A DNA stretch of 64,000 bases from Frigoribacterium sp. PhB24 (GTDB lineage Bacteria > Actinomycetota > Actinomycetes > Actinomycetales > Microbacteriaceae). The stretch is taken from positions 62,001 through 126,000 of the forward strand of contig NZ_RKIC01000012.1 in the NCBI RefSeq assembly GCF_003755185.1, in the 5' to 3' direction. A program made the position numbers and the translations under genes. The notes under the pieces are model-generated. The model ran no database searches. It was not told the DNA's origin and worked only from the letters and a program-made list of their open reading frames with translations. Below, one piece after another: positions 42,775-51,803 of this stretch. The first letter of the stretch is position 1, and every line of letters starts with the position of its first letter.

Positions 42775-43947
42775 ACGCCGACCCCGTGCCGTGGCCTCGG
42801 CCGAAAGGACCAATCCGGCGGGGTCCGCCGCCCGGGCGAGTTCGAGCAGCTCGACCTCGGCCCCGTGCGCGTTCGCGTTCGTCGGGCGGGGCACGGGCTC
42901 CGCCTCGAGGCAGCGGGCCAGCAGGCGTTCGACCAGGCCCGCGCGACGCGTGAGGTCCGCGGCGTCGAGGGTGCCCGGCAGGATACGGACCTCGACGGTG
43001 TCCCGCACGGGCCGGTCGGTCACCAGGGCGGTCAGGTTCACGTCGGCGTACTTCGTCAGCCCGGTCGCCGCCGCGGCCGCCTGCAGCTGGGACCAGTCGT
43101 CGACCTGCCCCGTGCCCCGCGGGTCCGTGCTGCCGACGAGCTCGACCAGGGCGGACGGAAGCGGTGCCAGGCGCGTGCACGCGGGGTTCGTCCCGAGCAC
43201 GGCCCGCAGGGGGTCGTGCCACCACGAGAACAGGCGCACCAGGTTGGAGAAGGCGGCGACCGATCGGAACGGGGCGCCGTCGAGGTGCAGGTGCACGGCC
43301 GCCTCGACCGGCACCATGAAGCCGAGCTCGCGGGCCGGGCCGAGCAGGCGCTCGAGGCAGGTCTCGTGGTCGGCGACGAGCGGCGGCGTGACGATCTCGC
43401 ACGGTCGCTCTCGTCCCGCCGCCAGCGCGGAGGCCAGGGCGATGCTCGAGCCCGCTCCGTCGCGCAGGCGTCGCACGGTGCCGACCGTCTCGACCGTGCT
43501 GCCGAAGAGCGCGGCCGCTTCGTCGAGGGCGCGGTCGAAGGGCGTGTCGGGCGACGAGTGTCGGGCCACGAGACGCAGGAGGCGCGGGTCGTCGGAGAGC
43601 ACCCGGTACGACCGGTCGTCGGTCGGGACCGCCTCGGCGGGGCGCGCGTGCGTCGACGGCCCCACCCGCGCCTCCTCGTGGTCGCGGCGGAGGTCGTCGA
43701 CGAGCGTGACGTCGTCGACGAGCTCGGCGACCGGCCGGCCGCGGGCGTCGGAGACGACGTAGCCCGGCGTCAGGTGCCAGAAGTGCCCCATGCCCGGCAC
43801 GAGTGACGGCTCGGAGTCGGTGTGGAAGGTCCGGGTGACGTGGCCGTCGAGGTCGCCCGCGAGACGGTCCGCCAGGGTGCGACGGCTCGACCCGGGCGGG
43901 GCGATCAGCTCGATCTCGAAGCCGATGCGGGAGTGGAGGGTCGTCAT
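42772..43947 (-). CDS. Amidoligase-family enzyme (glutamine-synthetase-like fold)
   Basis: 391 residues. The start GFEIELIAPPG is the metal-binding GxExE-type strand of putative amidoligases. HLTPGYVVSD, PCEIVTPPL, VHLHLD near residue 220 and VEVRILPGTLD near residue 350 supply the remaining conserved positions. These ATP-dependent ligases are thought to join amino acids or modify peptides or the cell wall; no substrate is proven for this subgroup. ATG 43947 has GGGAAG 6-7 nt upstream. An open frame extends upstream only through the hexamer repeat. Dispersed-motif copies near 43577 and 43668 (EEARVG) lie inside the gene. Confidence 0.78.
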   Translation of the reverse strand: MTTLHSRIGFEIELIAPPGSSRRTLADRLAGDLDGHVTRTFHTDSEPSLVPGMGHFWHLTPGYVVSDARGRPVAELVDDVTLVDDLRRDHEEARVGPSTHARPAEAVPTDDRSYRVLSDDPRLLRLVARHSSPDTPFDRALDEAAALFGSTVETVGTVRRLRDGAGSSIALASALAAGRERPCEIVTPPLVADHETCLERLLGPARELGFMVPVEAAVHLHLDGAPFRSVAAFSNLVRLFSWWHDPLRAVLGTNPACTRLAPLPSALVELVGSTDPRGTGQVDDWSQLQAAAAATGLTKYADVNLTALVTDRPVRDTVEVRILPGTLDAADLTRRAGLVERLLARCLEAEPVPRPTNANAHGAEVELLELARAADPAGLVLSAEATARGRR

Positions 43948-43960
43948 GGGGCTTCCCTGT

Positions 43961-43996
43961 CGGGTGCGGGTGCGGGTGCGGGTGCGGGTGCGGGTG
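43961..43996. repeat. Hexamer tandem repeat (CGGGTG) x6
   Basis: Six perfect copies of CGGGTG directly upstream of the amidoligase ribosome-binding site. Copy-number changes could alter spacing to its promoter. Confidence 0.9.
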
Positions 43997-44042
43997 CCGC
44001 CGGCGGGCGACCCGTCCGGGCCGCCCGTCGGCGGTGCGGGGG

Positions 44043-44798
44043 TCAGAGGGGCAGGTCGTCCCCGGCCAGCAGGGCCGCACCGGCACGGACCATGGCCGAC
44101 CGGGTGTCGCTCTGCCACAGGCCGGCGAGCTGCGCCGCTTCGGCGTCGCCGTAGCCGACGAGGCCGAAGGCGCGGGCGTCCTGGTCGTCGGTGTACGAGG
44201 TCGGCGCGGCCGGCACCTGCTCGTGGGCGAGCAGCAGGCCGCCGACCTTGGCCTTGGCCGTCGAGACGTCGTCGCTGCCCCAGGCGACGGCCAGTCCGAG
44301 GGCCTGGGTGAAGTCCTGCGCGAACGTCCCCTCGGTGCCCGCGGCGAAGAAGGCCGCGCTGCGTTGTTCGTCGGTGTAGGTCGCCGTCGTGGCCGCGCCC
44401 GGTTCGAAGGGCAGTGCCGTGCCGGCCGTCAGCGCTGCCCCGGCTTTGCCCTTCGCCGTCGTCGTGTCGAGCCCCCAGACGACCGCCAGGTTGAGGGCGT
44501 CGTCGGCGTACGGGGAGGCGGCGAACGCCGCCAGGTCGGCAGCGGTGTACGTGACCTTCGGCACGCTGGCCGTCGTGGGCTCCGACGCCGCCTGGGCGGC
44601 GGGGGAGCTGCCCGGGGCCGCGAGGACGCCGAGTGCTCCGAGCCCGGCGACCGAGCCCGCGAGAGCGCAGGTGACCACCGCGGTCGCCGCCACCCGGCGG
44701 AACGCGGAACCGGTCGAGCGGCGCGGGGCGCCGGCACGGTCGGTGCCGAGGCCCTTGGTCGTCGTGGTCGCGTCGTGGAAGTCGTTCGTGTCGTTCAT
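44043..44798 (-). CDS. Secreted/anchored protein with three tandem repeats
   Basis: 251 residues. An Arg-rich stretch and one hydrophobic helix (about 33-58) are followed by three repeats of roughly 50-58 residues, each starting YT and containing a pattern like LAVVWGLD..TAKGKAGAALTAG.ALP, LAVAWGSDDVSTAKAKVGGLLLA and LAGLWQSDTRSAMVRAGAALLAG.DLP. No named family recognised. ATG 44798 has GAGGAG 6 nt upstream. It has its own promoter at 44863-44892 and precedes the amidoligase on the same strand by 95 bp. Gly/Ala-rich helical repeats suggest a wall-associated or binding role. Confidence 0.72.
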   Translation of the reverse strand: MNDTNDFHDATTTTKGLGTDRAGAPRRSTGSAFRRVAATAVVTCALAGSVAGLGALGVLAAPGSSPAAQAASEPTTASVPKVTYTAADLAAFAASPYADDALNLAVVWGLDTTTAKGKAGAALTAGTALPFEPGAATTATYTDEQRSAAFFAAGTEGTFAQDFTQALGLAVAWGSDDVSTAKAKVGGLLLAHEQVPAAPTSYTDDQDARAFGLVGYGDAEAAQLAGLWQSDTRSAMVRAGAALLAGDDLPL

Positions 44799-44862
44799 GT
44801 CGTTCTCCTCGTTCGGTCGGTCGGCCGGGGTGACGGGGTCCGCCACGTCGTGACCACGGCCG

Positions 44863-44892
44863 ACGCTAGGAGGCGCCGACGCCGGGCGACAA
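44863..44892 (-). promoter_or_regulatory. Promoter of the three-repeat protein
   Basis: Minus strand TTGTCG (44892-44887), 18-nt spacer, TAGCGT (44868-44863); the leader is about 55 nt with a good ribosome-binding site. Confidence 0.6.
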
Positions 44893-45003
44893 GGGTTCGC
44901 GACGAGGTCTGGCCGGTCGACGGCGGACGGTGGCCGTCGGGACGAGTCCGGCGTGGCCGGCCCTCCTCCGAAGGGATGGTCTGCGGGCCGAGCACCCGCG
45001 TGG

Positions 45004-45513
45004 TCACCGGGTGCGACCGTCGGTCGGACGCCAGAGCGGAGCGGGGTCGACGGCCTCCGAGACGCGCCGGGCGGCGACGCCGAGCTGACGCGCCTGGGCC
45101 GCGGTGAGGCTGTCGAAGACGAGCCTCCGCACGAGGGACTGGTGCCCGGGGGTCGCCCGCTCGACCTGCGCGTGACCTTCGCCGGTCAGCACGGCCAGGG
45201 TGAACCGGCCGTCGGACGGGTCGACGACGCGGCGGACCCAGCCCTTGGCCTCGAGTCGCGTGACGGCACGGGACAGGCGCGAGAGGGTGCAGCTCGCGTA
45301 GCCGGCGAGGGTGCTGAGCCGCAGCGTGCGCTCGGGAGCGCCGTCGAGAGCGGTCAGCACACCGTGCTCGAAGTGCGTCACGTCGCCATCGCGCTGCAGC
45401 TGGGCGTCGAGCGCAGCCGGCAGTCGCTCGAGCAGGGTCGCGACGGCAGCCCAGACGTCGAGCTGTTCGTCCGTCAGTGCGGGGGGCGCGGGAGGCGCGG
45501 GGGGCGTGGACAC
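45004..45513 (-). CDS. MarR-family transcriptional regulator
   Basis: 169 residues. Winged-helix core with LRLSTLAGYASCTLSRLSRAVTRLEAKGWVRR (recognition helix and wing start) and DPSDGRFTLAVLTGEG (wing), both typical of MarR. The N-terminus is Pro/Ala-rich. It is transcribed divergently from an SDR gene; the shared 101-bp gap holds two palindromic sites centred on CTTGC/GCAAG. It most likely represses the SDR and itself. TAGCCT at leaderless spacing fixes GTG 45513. Confidence 0.9.
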   Translation of the reverse strand: MSTPPAPPAPPALTDEQLDVWAAVATLLERLPAALDAQLQRDGDVTHFEHGVLTALDGAPERTLRLSTLAGYASCTLSRLSRAVTRLEAKGWVRRVVDPSDGRFTLAVLTGEGHAQVERATPGHQSLVRRLVFDSLTAAQARQLGVAARRVSEAVDPAPLWRPTDGRTR

Positions 45514-45519
45514 GGCTCG

Positions 45520-45525
45520 AGGCTA
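45520..45525 (-). promoter_or_regulatory. -10 hexamer TAGCCT for leaderless marR-type gene
   Basis: Minus-strand TAGCCT ends 6 nt before GTG 45513. Confidence 0.6.
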
Positions 45526-45546
45526 CGGCACGCCCGCCGCTCGGTC

Positions 45547-45563
45547 GACTTGCCCGAGCAAGC
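45547..45563. promoter_or_regulatory. MarR operator-like site O1
   Basis: GACTTGCCCGAGCAAGC: CTTGC and GCAAG half-sites around a 4-nt centre. It overlaps the -35 (TTGCCC, 45550-45555) of the SDR promoter. Confidence 0.7.
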
Positions 45564-45578
45564 GTCGCCGCCTAGGTT
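45550..45578 (+). promoter_or_regulatory. Promoter of the SDR gene
   Basis: TTGCCC, 17-nt spacer, TAGGTT (45573-45578). The predicted start falls inside operator O2. Confidence 0.6.
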
Positions 45579-45597
45579 GACTTGCTCAAGCAAGTCA
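45578..45597. promoter_or_regulatory. MarR operator-like site O2
   Basis: TGACTTGCTCAAGCAAGTCA: 9-bp perfect arms around a CA centre. It covers the transcription start of the SDR gene; about 31-33 bp separate the centres of O1 and O2. Confidence 0.8.
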
Positions 45598-45614
45598 CAT
45601 CAGCAGGAGGAACC

Positions 45615-46415
45615 ATGGATCTTCGTCTCGACGGCACGACAGCCCTCGTCACCGGCTCGACCCAGGGCATCGGCCGCGCCGTCGCGTCGGTGCTTGCGGC
45701 CGAAGGGGCCCACGTGATCGTGAACGGCCGGGACGAGGCGCGGGTGGCCGCCGCCGTCGACCGTCTGCGCGCCGACCACCCGGGCGGCGCCGTCGAGGGA
45801 TTCGCGGCCGACCTCGCCGAGCCCGCCGAGCTGGCCCGGCTGTTCGACGCGCTCGACGACCGGGGTGGCGTCGACGTGCTCGTGAACAACGTCGGCCTCT
45901 TCGGCCTGGACACTTTCGGGTCGGCGACCGACGACGACTGGGCCAGGTACCTCGAGGTGAACCTGATGAGCGGCGTGCGCCTGTCGAGGCACCTGCTCGG
46001 CGGCATGCTCGACCGAGGCCGGGGGCGCATCGTCTTCGTCGGCAGCGAGTCCGGGGTCGACGTCCCGGCCGACATGATCCCCTACGGCGTGACCAAGGCC
46101 GCGACGATCGCCCTCGCCAACGGGCTCGCCAAGCTGACGCGGGGCACGGGCGTGACGGTCAACACCGTGCTCGGCGGGCCCACCTGGTCGGACGGCGTCG
46201 CCGCGGCCGCCGCCGGTGTCGCGACCGCCCAGGGCGTCCCCGTCGAGCAGCTGAAGGAGGCGCTGGTCGCCCGACGGGGGACGTCCCTGCTGCAGCGCTT
46301 CATCGACCCCGACGAGATCGCCTCGCTGGTCGCCTACCTGGTGAGTCCGCGGGCGTCGGCGACCAACGGTGCCGCGCTCCGCGCCGACGGTGGGGTGCTG
46401 ACCGGCATGCTGTGA
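45615..46415 (+). CDS. SDR-family oxidoreductase under MarR control
   Basis: 266 residues. Cofactor motif TGSTQGIG (14-21), NNVG and catalytic YGVTK (near residue 157) are complete. RGTSLLQRFIDPDEIASLVAYLVS before the C-terminus is typical of 3-oxoacyl-ACP-reductase-like SDRs. A textbook AGGAGGA lies 5 nt before ATG 45615. The MarR divergon suggests induction by a phenolic or other xenobiotic ligand and a detoxifying role (inference). Confidence 0.9.
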   Translation: MDLRLDGTTALVTGSTQGIGRAVASVLAAEGAHVIVNGRDEARVAAAVDRLRADHPGGAVEGFAADLAEPAELARLFDALDDRGGVDVLVNNVGLFGLDTFGSATDDDWARYLEVNLMSGVRLSRHLLGGMLDRGRGRIVFVGSESGVDVPADMIPYGVTKAATIALANGLAKLTRGTGVTVNTVLGGPTWSDGVAAAAAGVATAQGVPVEQLKEALVARRGTSLLQRFIDPDEIASLVAYLVSPRASATNGAALRADGGVLTGML

Positions 46416-46482
46416 TCCCGGGGCGGGCGGGCACCGCGCCTCCTCGTCCGCTGCCGGTCGTCGTCCACCGCACAGCGCCACG

Positions 46483-46541
46483 TCCTGGACACGACACCAT
46501 GACTAGTCGTGGTGTCGTGCCCACCTCGTGGTGTCGTGCCC
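46483..46541. repeat. Three-arm palindromic element, copy 2
   Basis: TCCTGGA followed by a 30-bp palindrome (46490-46519, one mismatched pair, centre GACTAGTC) and a further copy of the right arm (CGTGGTGTCGTGCC). The layout equals that at 21376-21432, with GCACCAC/GTGGTGC changed to GACACCA/TGGTGTC on both arms and on the third arm. Lies between convergent genes. Confidence 0.75.
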
Positions 46542-46557
46542 GATGCGCGGCCCGGCG

Positions 46558-48360
<1,803 letters not shown>

Positions 48361-48484
48361 ATCGTCCCTCCCGCCCGCCATGCTACGAGACGCGGCCGGT
48401 CCGCCGGTATGCTGGCGCGTCGTCCCCCCGGCTGGGGCCGCGCGCCCACCAGCCCACCCCGCCCGCACCACCCCAGGAGGCAGC

Positions 48485-50032
48485 ATGAGCACCGTCCCCA
48501 AGTCCCGGGGTCTCAGCACCCTGTGGCGCACCAAGTCGGTCGAATCGTCACTGGCCGACTCGACGGGGCCCGAGAACGGGCTGAAGCGCTCGCTCGGCGT
48601 CACCGACCTGACCCTCATGGGCATCGCCGTCGCGGTCGGCGCCGGCATCTTCTCGGTCGGCGCCAACGCCGCCGCGAACTTCGCGGGCCCGGGCGTCACG
48701 CTGTCGTTCATCCTCGCGGCGGTCACCTGCGGCCTCGCGATCATGTGTTACGCCGAGTTCGCCTCGACCATCCCGGTCGCGGGCAGCGCGTACACGTTCA
48801 CCTACGCCACTCTCGGCGAGTTCCTGGCCTGGATCATCGGGTGGGACCTCATCCTCGAGACCCTCACCGGCGCGGCCGTGCTCGCCAAGTACTGGGGCAT
48901 CTACCTCAGCACGGTGTTCGCGGGCTTCGGCCTCGACGTGCCCGACACCCTGTCGATCGGCCCGCTCGAGCTGAGCTGGGCGCCGTTCGTCATCGTCGCC
49001 TTCTTCACCGTGCTGCTCGTGCTCGGCACCCAGCTCAGCTCGCGGGTCGGCAGCGTCTTCACCGTGATCAAGGTGGCGATCGTGCTGTTCGTCATCGTGG
49101 TCGGCTTCTTCTTCGTCAAGGCGTCGAACTACACGCCGTTCGTCCCCGAGTCGCAGCCCCGCCCGGCCGGTGAGGGCGACGTCTGGACGCAGTCGCTCTT
49201 CTCGTTCGTCTCGGGCGCCGAGCCCGCGCAGTACGGCGTCTTCGGACTGCTCGCCGGCGCCTCGCTCGTCTTCTTCGCCTTCATCGGTTTCGACGTCGTC
49301 GCCACGAGCGCCGAAGAGGTCAAGGACCCGCAGAAGACCATGCCCCGCGGCATCTTCCTCGGCCTGGGCATCGTCACCGTGCTCTACGTGCTCGTCTCGA
49401 TCGTGCTCACCGGCATGGTCTCGTACCGCGACCTCGCCGCCGTCGAGGCCCCGACCCTCGCCACCGCCTTCGACCTGGTCGGAGTCGGCTGGGCGGCCCA
49501 GGTCATCGCGATCGGGGCCCTGATCGGCCTCACCACGGTCATCATGGTGCTGCTGCTCGGCCTGGCCCGCATCGTCTTCTCGATGGCCCGCGACGGCCTG
49601 CTGCCCCGCTGGCTCGCCAAGACCTCGGCCACCCGCAAGACCCCGGTGCGCGTGCAGGTCATCGCCGGCGTGCTCGTCGCCCTCATCGCCGGGTTCACCG
49701 ATGTCGGCGTCCTCGAAGAGATGATCAACATCGGCACCCTGTCGGCCTTCGTCCTGGTCAGCATCGGCGTCATCGTGCTGCGTCGCACGCGACCCGACCT
49801 GCCCCGTGCGTTCCGGGTGCCGCTGTCGCCCGTGCTGCCGATCCTCGCGGCCGTGCTCTGCGTCTGGTTGATGTTCAACCTGACGACGCTCACCTGGGCA
49901 CGGTTCGCCGTCTGGCTCGTGATCGGCGTCGTCGTGTACTTCGCCTACGGGCGTCGGCACTCGCGGGTCGGGCTCGGCGAGGACGCCGCCGCCCCGGCAC
50001 CCGCCGTCGACGCCGGTGGCCGGCCGCACTGA
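48485..50032 (+). CDS. APC-family amino acid permease (YfnA/cationic type)
   Basis: 515 residues with about twelve membrane helices. The helix-1 motif GIAVAVGAGIFSVGAN and helix-6 FFAFIGFDVVATSAEEVKDPQK (short parts) are typical of the cationic amino acid transporter branch of APC permeases. It should import amino acids with protons. ATG 48485 has AGGAGG 6 nt upstream. It is transcribed away from the propeller gene and followed by a strong hairpin. Substrate not deducible. Confidence 0.88.
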   Translation: MSTVPKSRGLSTLWRTKSVESSLADSTGPENGLKRSLGVTDLTLMGIAVAVGAGIFSVGANAAANFAGPGVTLSFILAAVTCGLAIMCYAEFASTIPVAGSAYTFTYATLGEFLAWIIGWDLILETLTGAAVLAKYWGIYLSTVFAGFGLDVPDTLSIGPLELSWAPFVIVAFFTVLLVLGTQLSSRVGSVFTVIKVAIVLFVIVVGFFFVKASNYTPFVPESQPRPAGEGDVWTQSLFSFVSGAEPAQYGVFGLLAGASLVFFAFIGFDVVATSAEEVKDPQKTMPRGIFLGLGIVTVLYVLVSIVLTGMVSYRDLAAVEAPTLATAFDLVGVGWAAQVIAIGALIGLTTVIMVLLLGLARIVFSMARDGLLPRWLAKTSATRKTPVRVQVIAGVLVALIAGFTDVGVLEEMINIGTLSAFVLVSIGVIVLRRTRPDLPRAFRVPLSPVLPILAAVLCVWLMFNLTTLTWARFAVWLVIGVVVYFAYGRRHSRVGLGEDAAAPAPAVDAGGRPH

Positions 50033-50049
50033 GCGGCATCGCCGATCGA

Positions 50050-50117
50050 CGAAGAACCCCGTTCCGGACGATGAACCCCGAATCCTGGGGATTCACCGTC
50101 CGGAACGGGGTTCTTCG
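50050..50117. terminator. Strong nested hairpin, 21-bp perfect arms
   Basis: CGAAGAACCCCGTTCCGGACG (50050-50070; arms are 21 bp, quoted here only to show the GAACCCCG core) pairs with 50097-50117. The 26-nt loop repeats the core as TGAACCCCGAATCC and TGGGGATTCA and could form an inner hairpin. It lies between the convergent permease and peroxiredoxin genes, 18 bp after the permease stop. Confidence 0.8.
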
Positions 50118-50144
50118 CGGCGGGCCCGGGGTGGCCGGTGCCGG

Positions 50145-50831
50145 TCAGGAGGCGGGGGGCGTGTCGAGCGCGTCGACGGCGGCGACGACCTCGTCGACCT
50201 CGGTGCGGGTCGTGTAGTCGACGTGGACGTCGGCGAAGACGACCTTGCCGTCGCGGTCGACGACGAGGACGGTCGGGAACGGCACGTCGGCGGTCGCGTC
50301 GGCGTTGCTGTCGGCGACGTCGAAGCCGAGGTCGGAGTGCACGGCGCGGGCGGCCGCGACCGGCTCGGTCTGGATGCCGAGGGCCCTGACGAGCACGTTG
50401 CCCGGGTCGGACAGGACGGGGAACTCGAGCCCGCCGTTCTCGACGGACTGCTCGCTGCCCTCGGGGGTCTGCGGGCTGATCGCGACCAGGGCGACGCCGC
50501 GATCGCGCAGCGCGGGCAGCAGGTCGGCCTGGTAGGTCTTGAGCGTCAGGTTGCAGTAGGGGCACCAGGCGCCGCGGTAGAAGACCAGGACGGCCGGGCG
50601 CTCGCCGACGGTCTCGGACAGCGAGACCTCGTCACCGGCGGTCGTCACGAGCGTCGCGTCCACGATGGTGTCGCCCACCCGGACGGCGGCCGCGGGGACA
50701 CCCGCGTCACGCAGACCCGACTGCTCGTCGTCGAAGACCTTCGTGGCACCTTCGCCGATCTCGGCGTTGAAGCCTTCGTTGAACTCGGTCACCTGGTCGG
50801 CGATGCGGGTGGGGGAGTCGGCGTTCGACAT
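50145..50831 (-). CDS. AhpC/TSA-family peroxiredoxin
   Basis: 228 residues. Active site FYRGAWCPYCN (near residue 90) has the peroxidatic Cys and a second Cys two residues on, as in the AhpC/TSA antioxidant subgroup with CxxC. It reduces peroxides using thiols. ATG 50831 has AGAGGAC 6 nt upstream and is preferred to an upstream start. The N-terminal FNEGFNAEIGEGATKVFDDEQ helix is typical of this subgroup. Single gene, convergent with the amino acid permease. Confidence 0.9.
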   Translation of the reverse strand: MSNADSPTRIADQVTEFNEGFNAEIGEGATKVFDDEQSGLRDAGVPAAAVRVGDTIVDATLVTTAGDEVSLSETVGERPAVLVFYRGAWCPYCNLTLKTYQADLLPALRDRGVALVAISPQTPEGSEQSVENGGLEFPVLSDPGNVLVRALGIQTEPVAAARAVHSDLGFDVADSNADATADVPFPTVLVVDRDGKVVFADVHVDYTTRTEVDEVVAAVDALDTPPAS

Positions 50832-51023
50832 GGAGGTCCTCTCGACCGGGGCGGGACTGACCGGGTTCGGGCCGGTCATCTCGATCGAGGGTAGGCGGAT
50901 CGCGCCTCACCGTCCGCACCCGGCGCGTTCTCGTTCGCAAACGTCCTGCAGGGCGCGGGCACGGTCGCGCGTCGAGGAGGGGCACACCGAGCGGAGCCCC
51001 TCTGGTCGCGTCACACGCGGGAC

Positions 51024-51800
51024 TCAGCTCTGGCAGCGCGGGCACCAGTAGGTGTCGCGCAGTTCGAGTTCGCTCTCGCCGAGCTCGCCCCGCCGGATCT
51101 TCGTGCCGCAGCGGAGGCACGGCTTGCCGGCGCGGCCGTAGACCCAGTCGGTCGTGCCGCGGAGGTTGCCGGTCGTCGTGCGGTCGACCCGGTCTTTGTT
51201 GGCGTGGATCAGCCGGTGCGCGAGGTCGATCATCTTGGGTCGGTTCTCGACCTCGCCGACGGGCCTCGTCGGCAGCACACCCCGGAGGAAGCAGAGCTCG
51301 TTGCGGTACACGTTGCCCACGCCGGCGAGCACCCGCTGGTCGAGCAGCGCGAGCCCGACCTCGCGGGCCGGGTCGGCCTCGAGGTTGTCGAGGGCCCGCT
51401 CGGCGTCCCAGTCGGGGCCGAGCAGGTCGGGCCCGAGGTACGAGACCACGCTGTCGTCGTCGTCGCGGGCCACGAGCTCGACGATGCCGAGGTCGAACCC
51501 GACGGCGACCCAGTCGGCGGTCTCGAGCACGACCCGGGCCTGGTACGCGGGGCGCTTCCATTTCGTGCCGTGCCGGTAGACGTGCCACGAGCCCTCCATC
51601 TTGAGGTGCGTGTGCAAGGTCAGGTCGCCGATGTGGTGCAGCAGGTGCTTGCCGCGGGCGATCACGTCGTCGATCACCTCTCCGCTGAGGTCGACGGTGG
51701 CGAACGCCGGCACCCGGAAGTCGCTGGCGGTGAGCGTCTGGCCGTGCAGCACCGCGTCGAGGTTCTTCGCGGCGCGGTATACGGTGTCTCCTTCGGGCAT
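51024..51800 (-). CDS. nei: Fpg/Nei-family DNA glycosylase (endonuclease VIII type)
   Basis: 258 residues. The mature N-terminus PEGDTVYRAAKNL carries catalytic Pro2 and Glu3. The helix-two-turn-helix GVGNVYRNELCFLRG (near residue 160) and a C-terminal zinc finger with two Cys pairs (CLRC, CPRC) are intact. It removes oxidised bases and nicks the strand. It begins 3 bp after the Lhr gene on the same strand; Lhr and Nei-type genes are often adjacent in actinobacteria, suggesting joint DNA repair. Confidence 0.94.
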   Translation of the reverse strand: MPEGDTVYRAAKNLDAVLHGQTLTASDFRVPAFATVDLSGEVIDDVIARGKHLLHHIGDLTLHTHLKMEGSWHVYRHGTKWKRPAYQARVVLETADWVAVGFDLGIVELVARDDDDSVVSYLGPDLLGPDWDAERALDNLEADPAREVGLALLDQRVLAGVGNVYRNELCFLRGVLPTRPVGEVENRPKMIDLAHRLIHANKDRVDRTTTGNLRGTTDWVYGRAGKPCLRCGTKIRRGELGESELELRDTYWCPRCQS

Positions 51801-51803
51801 CGG

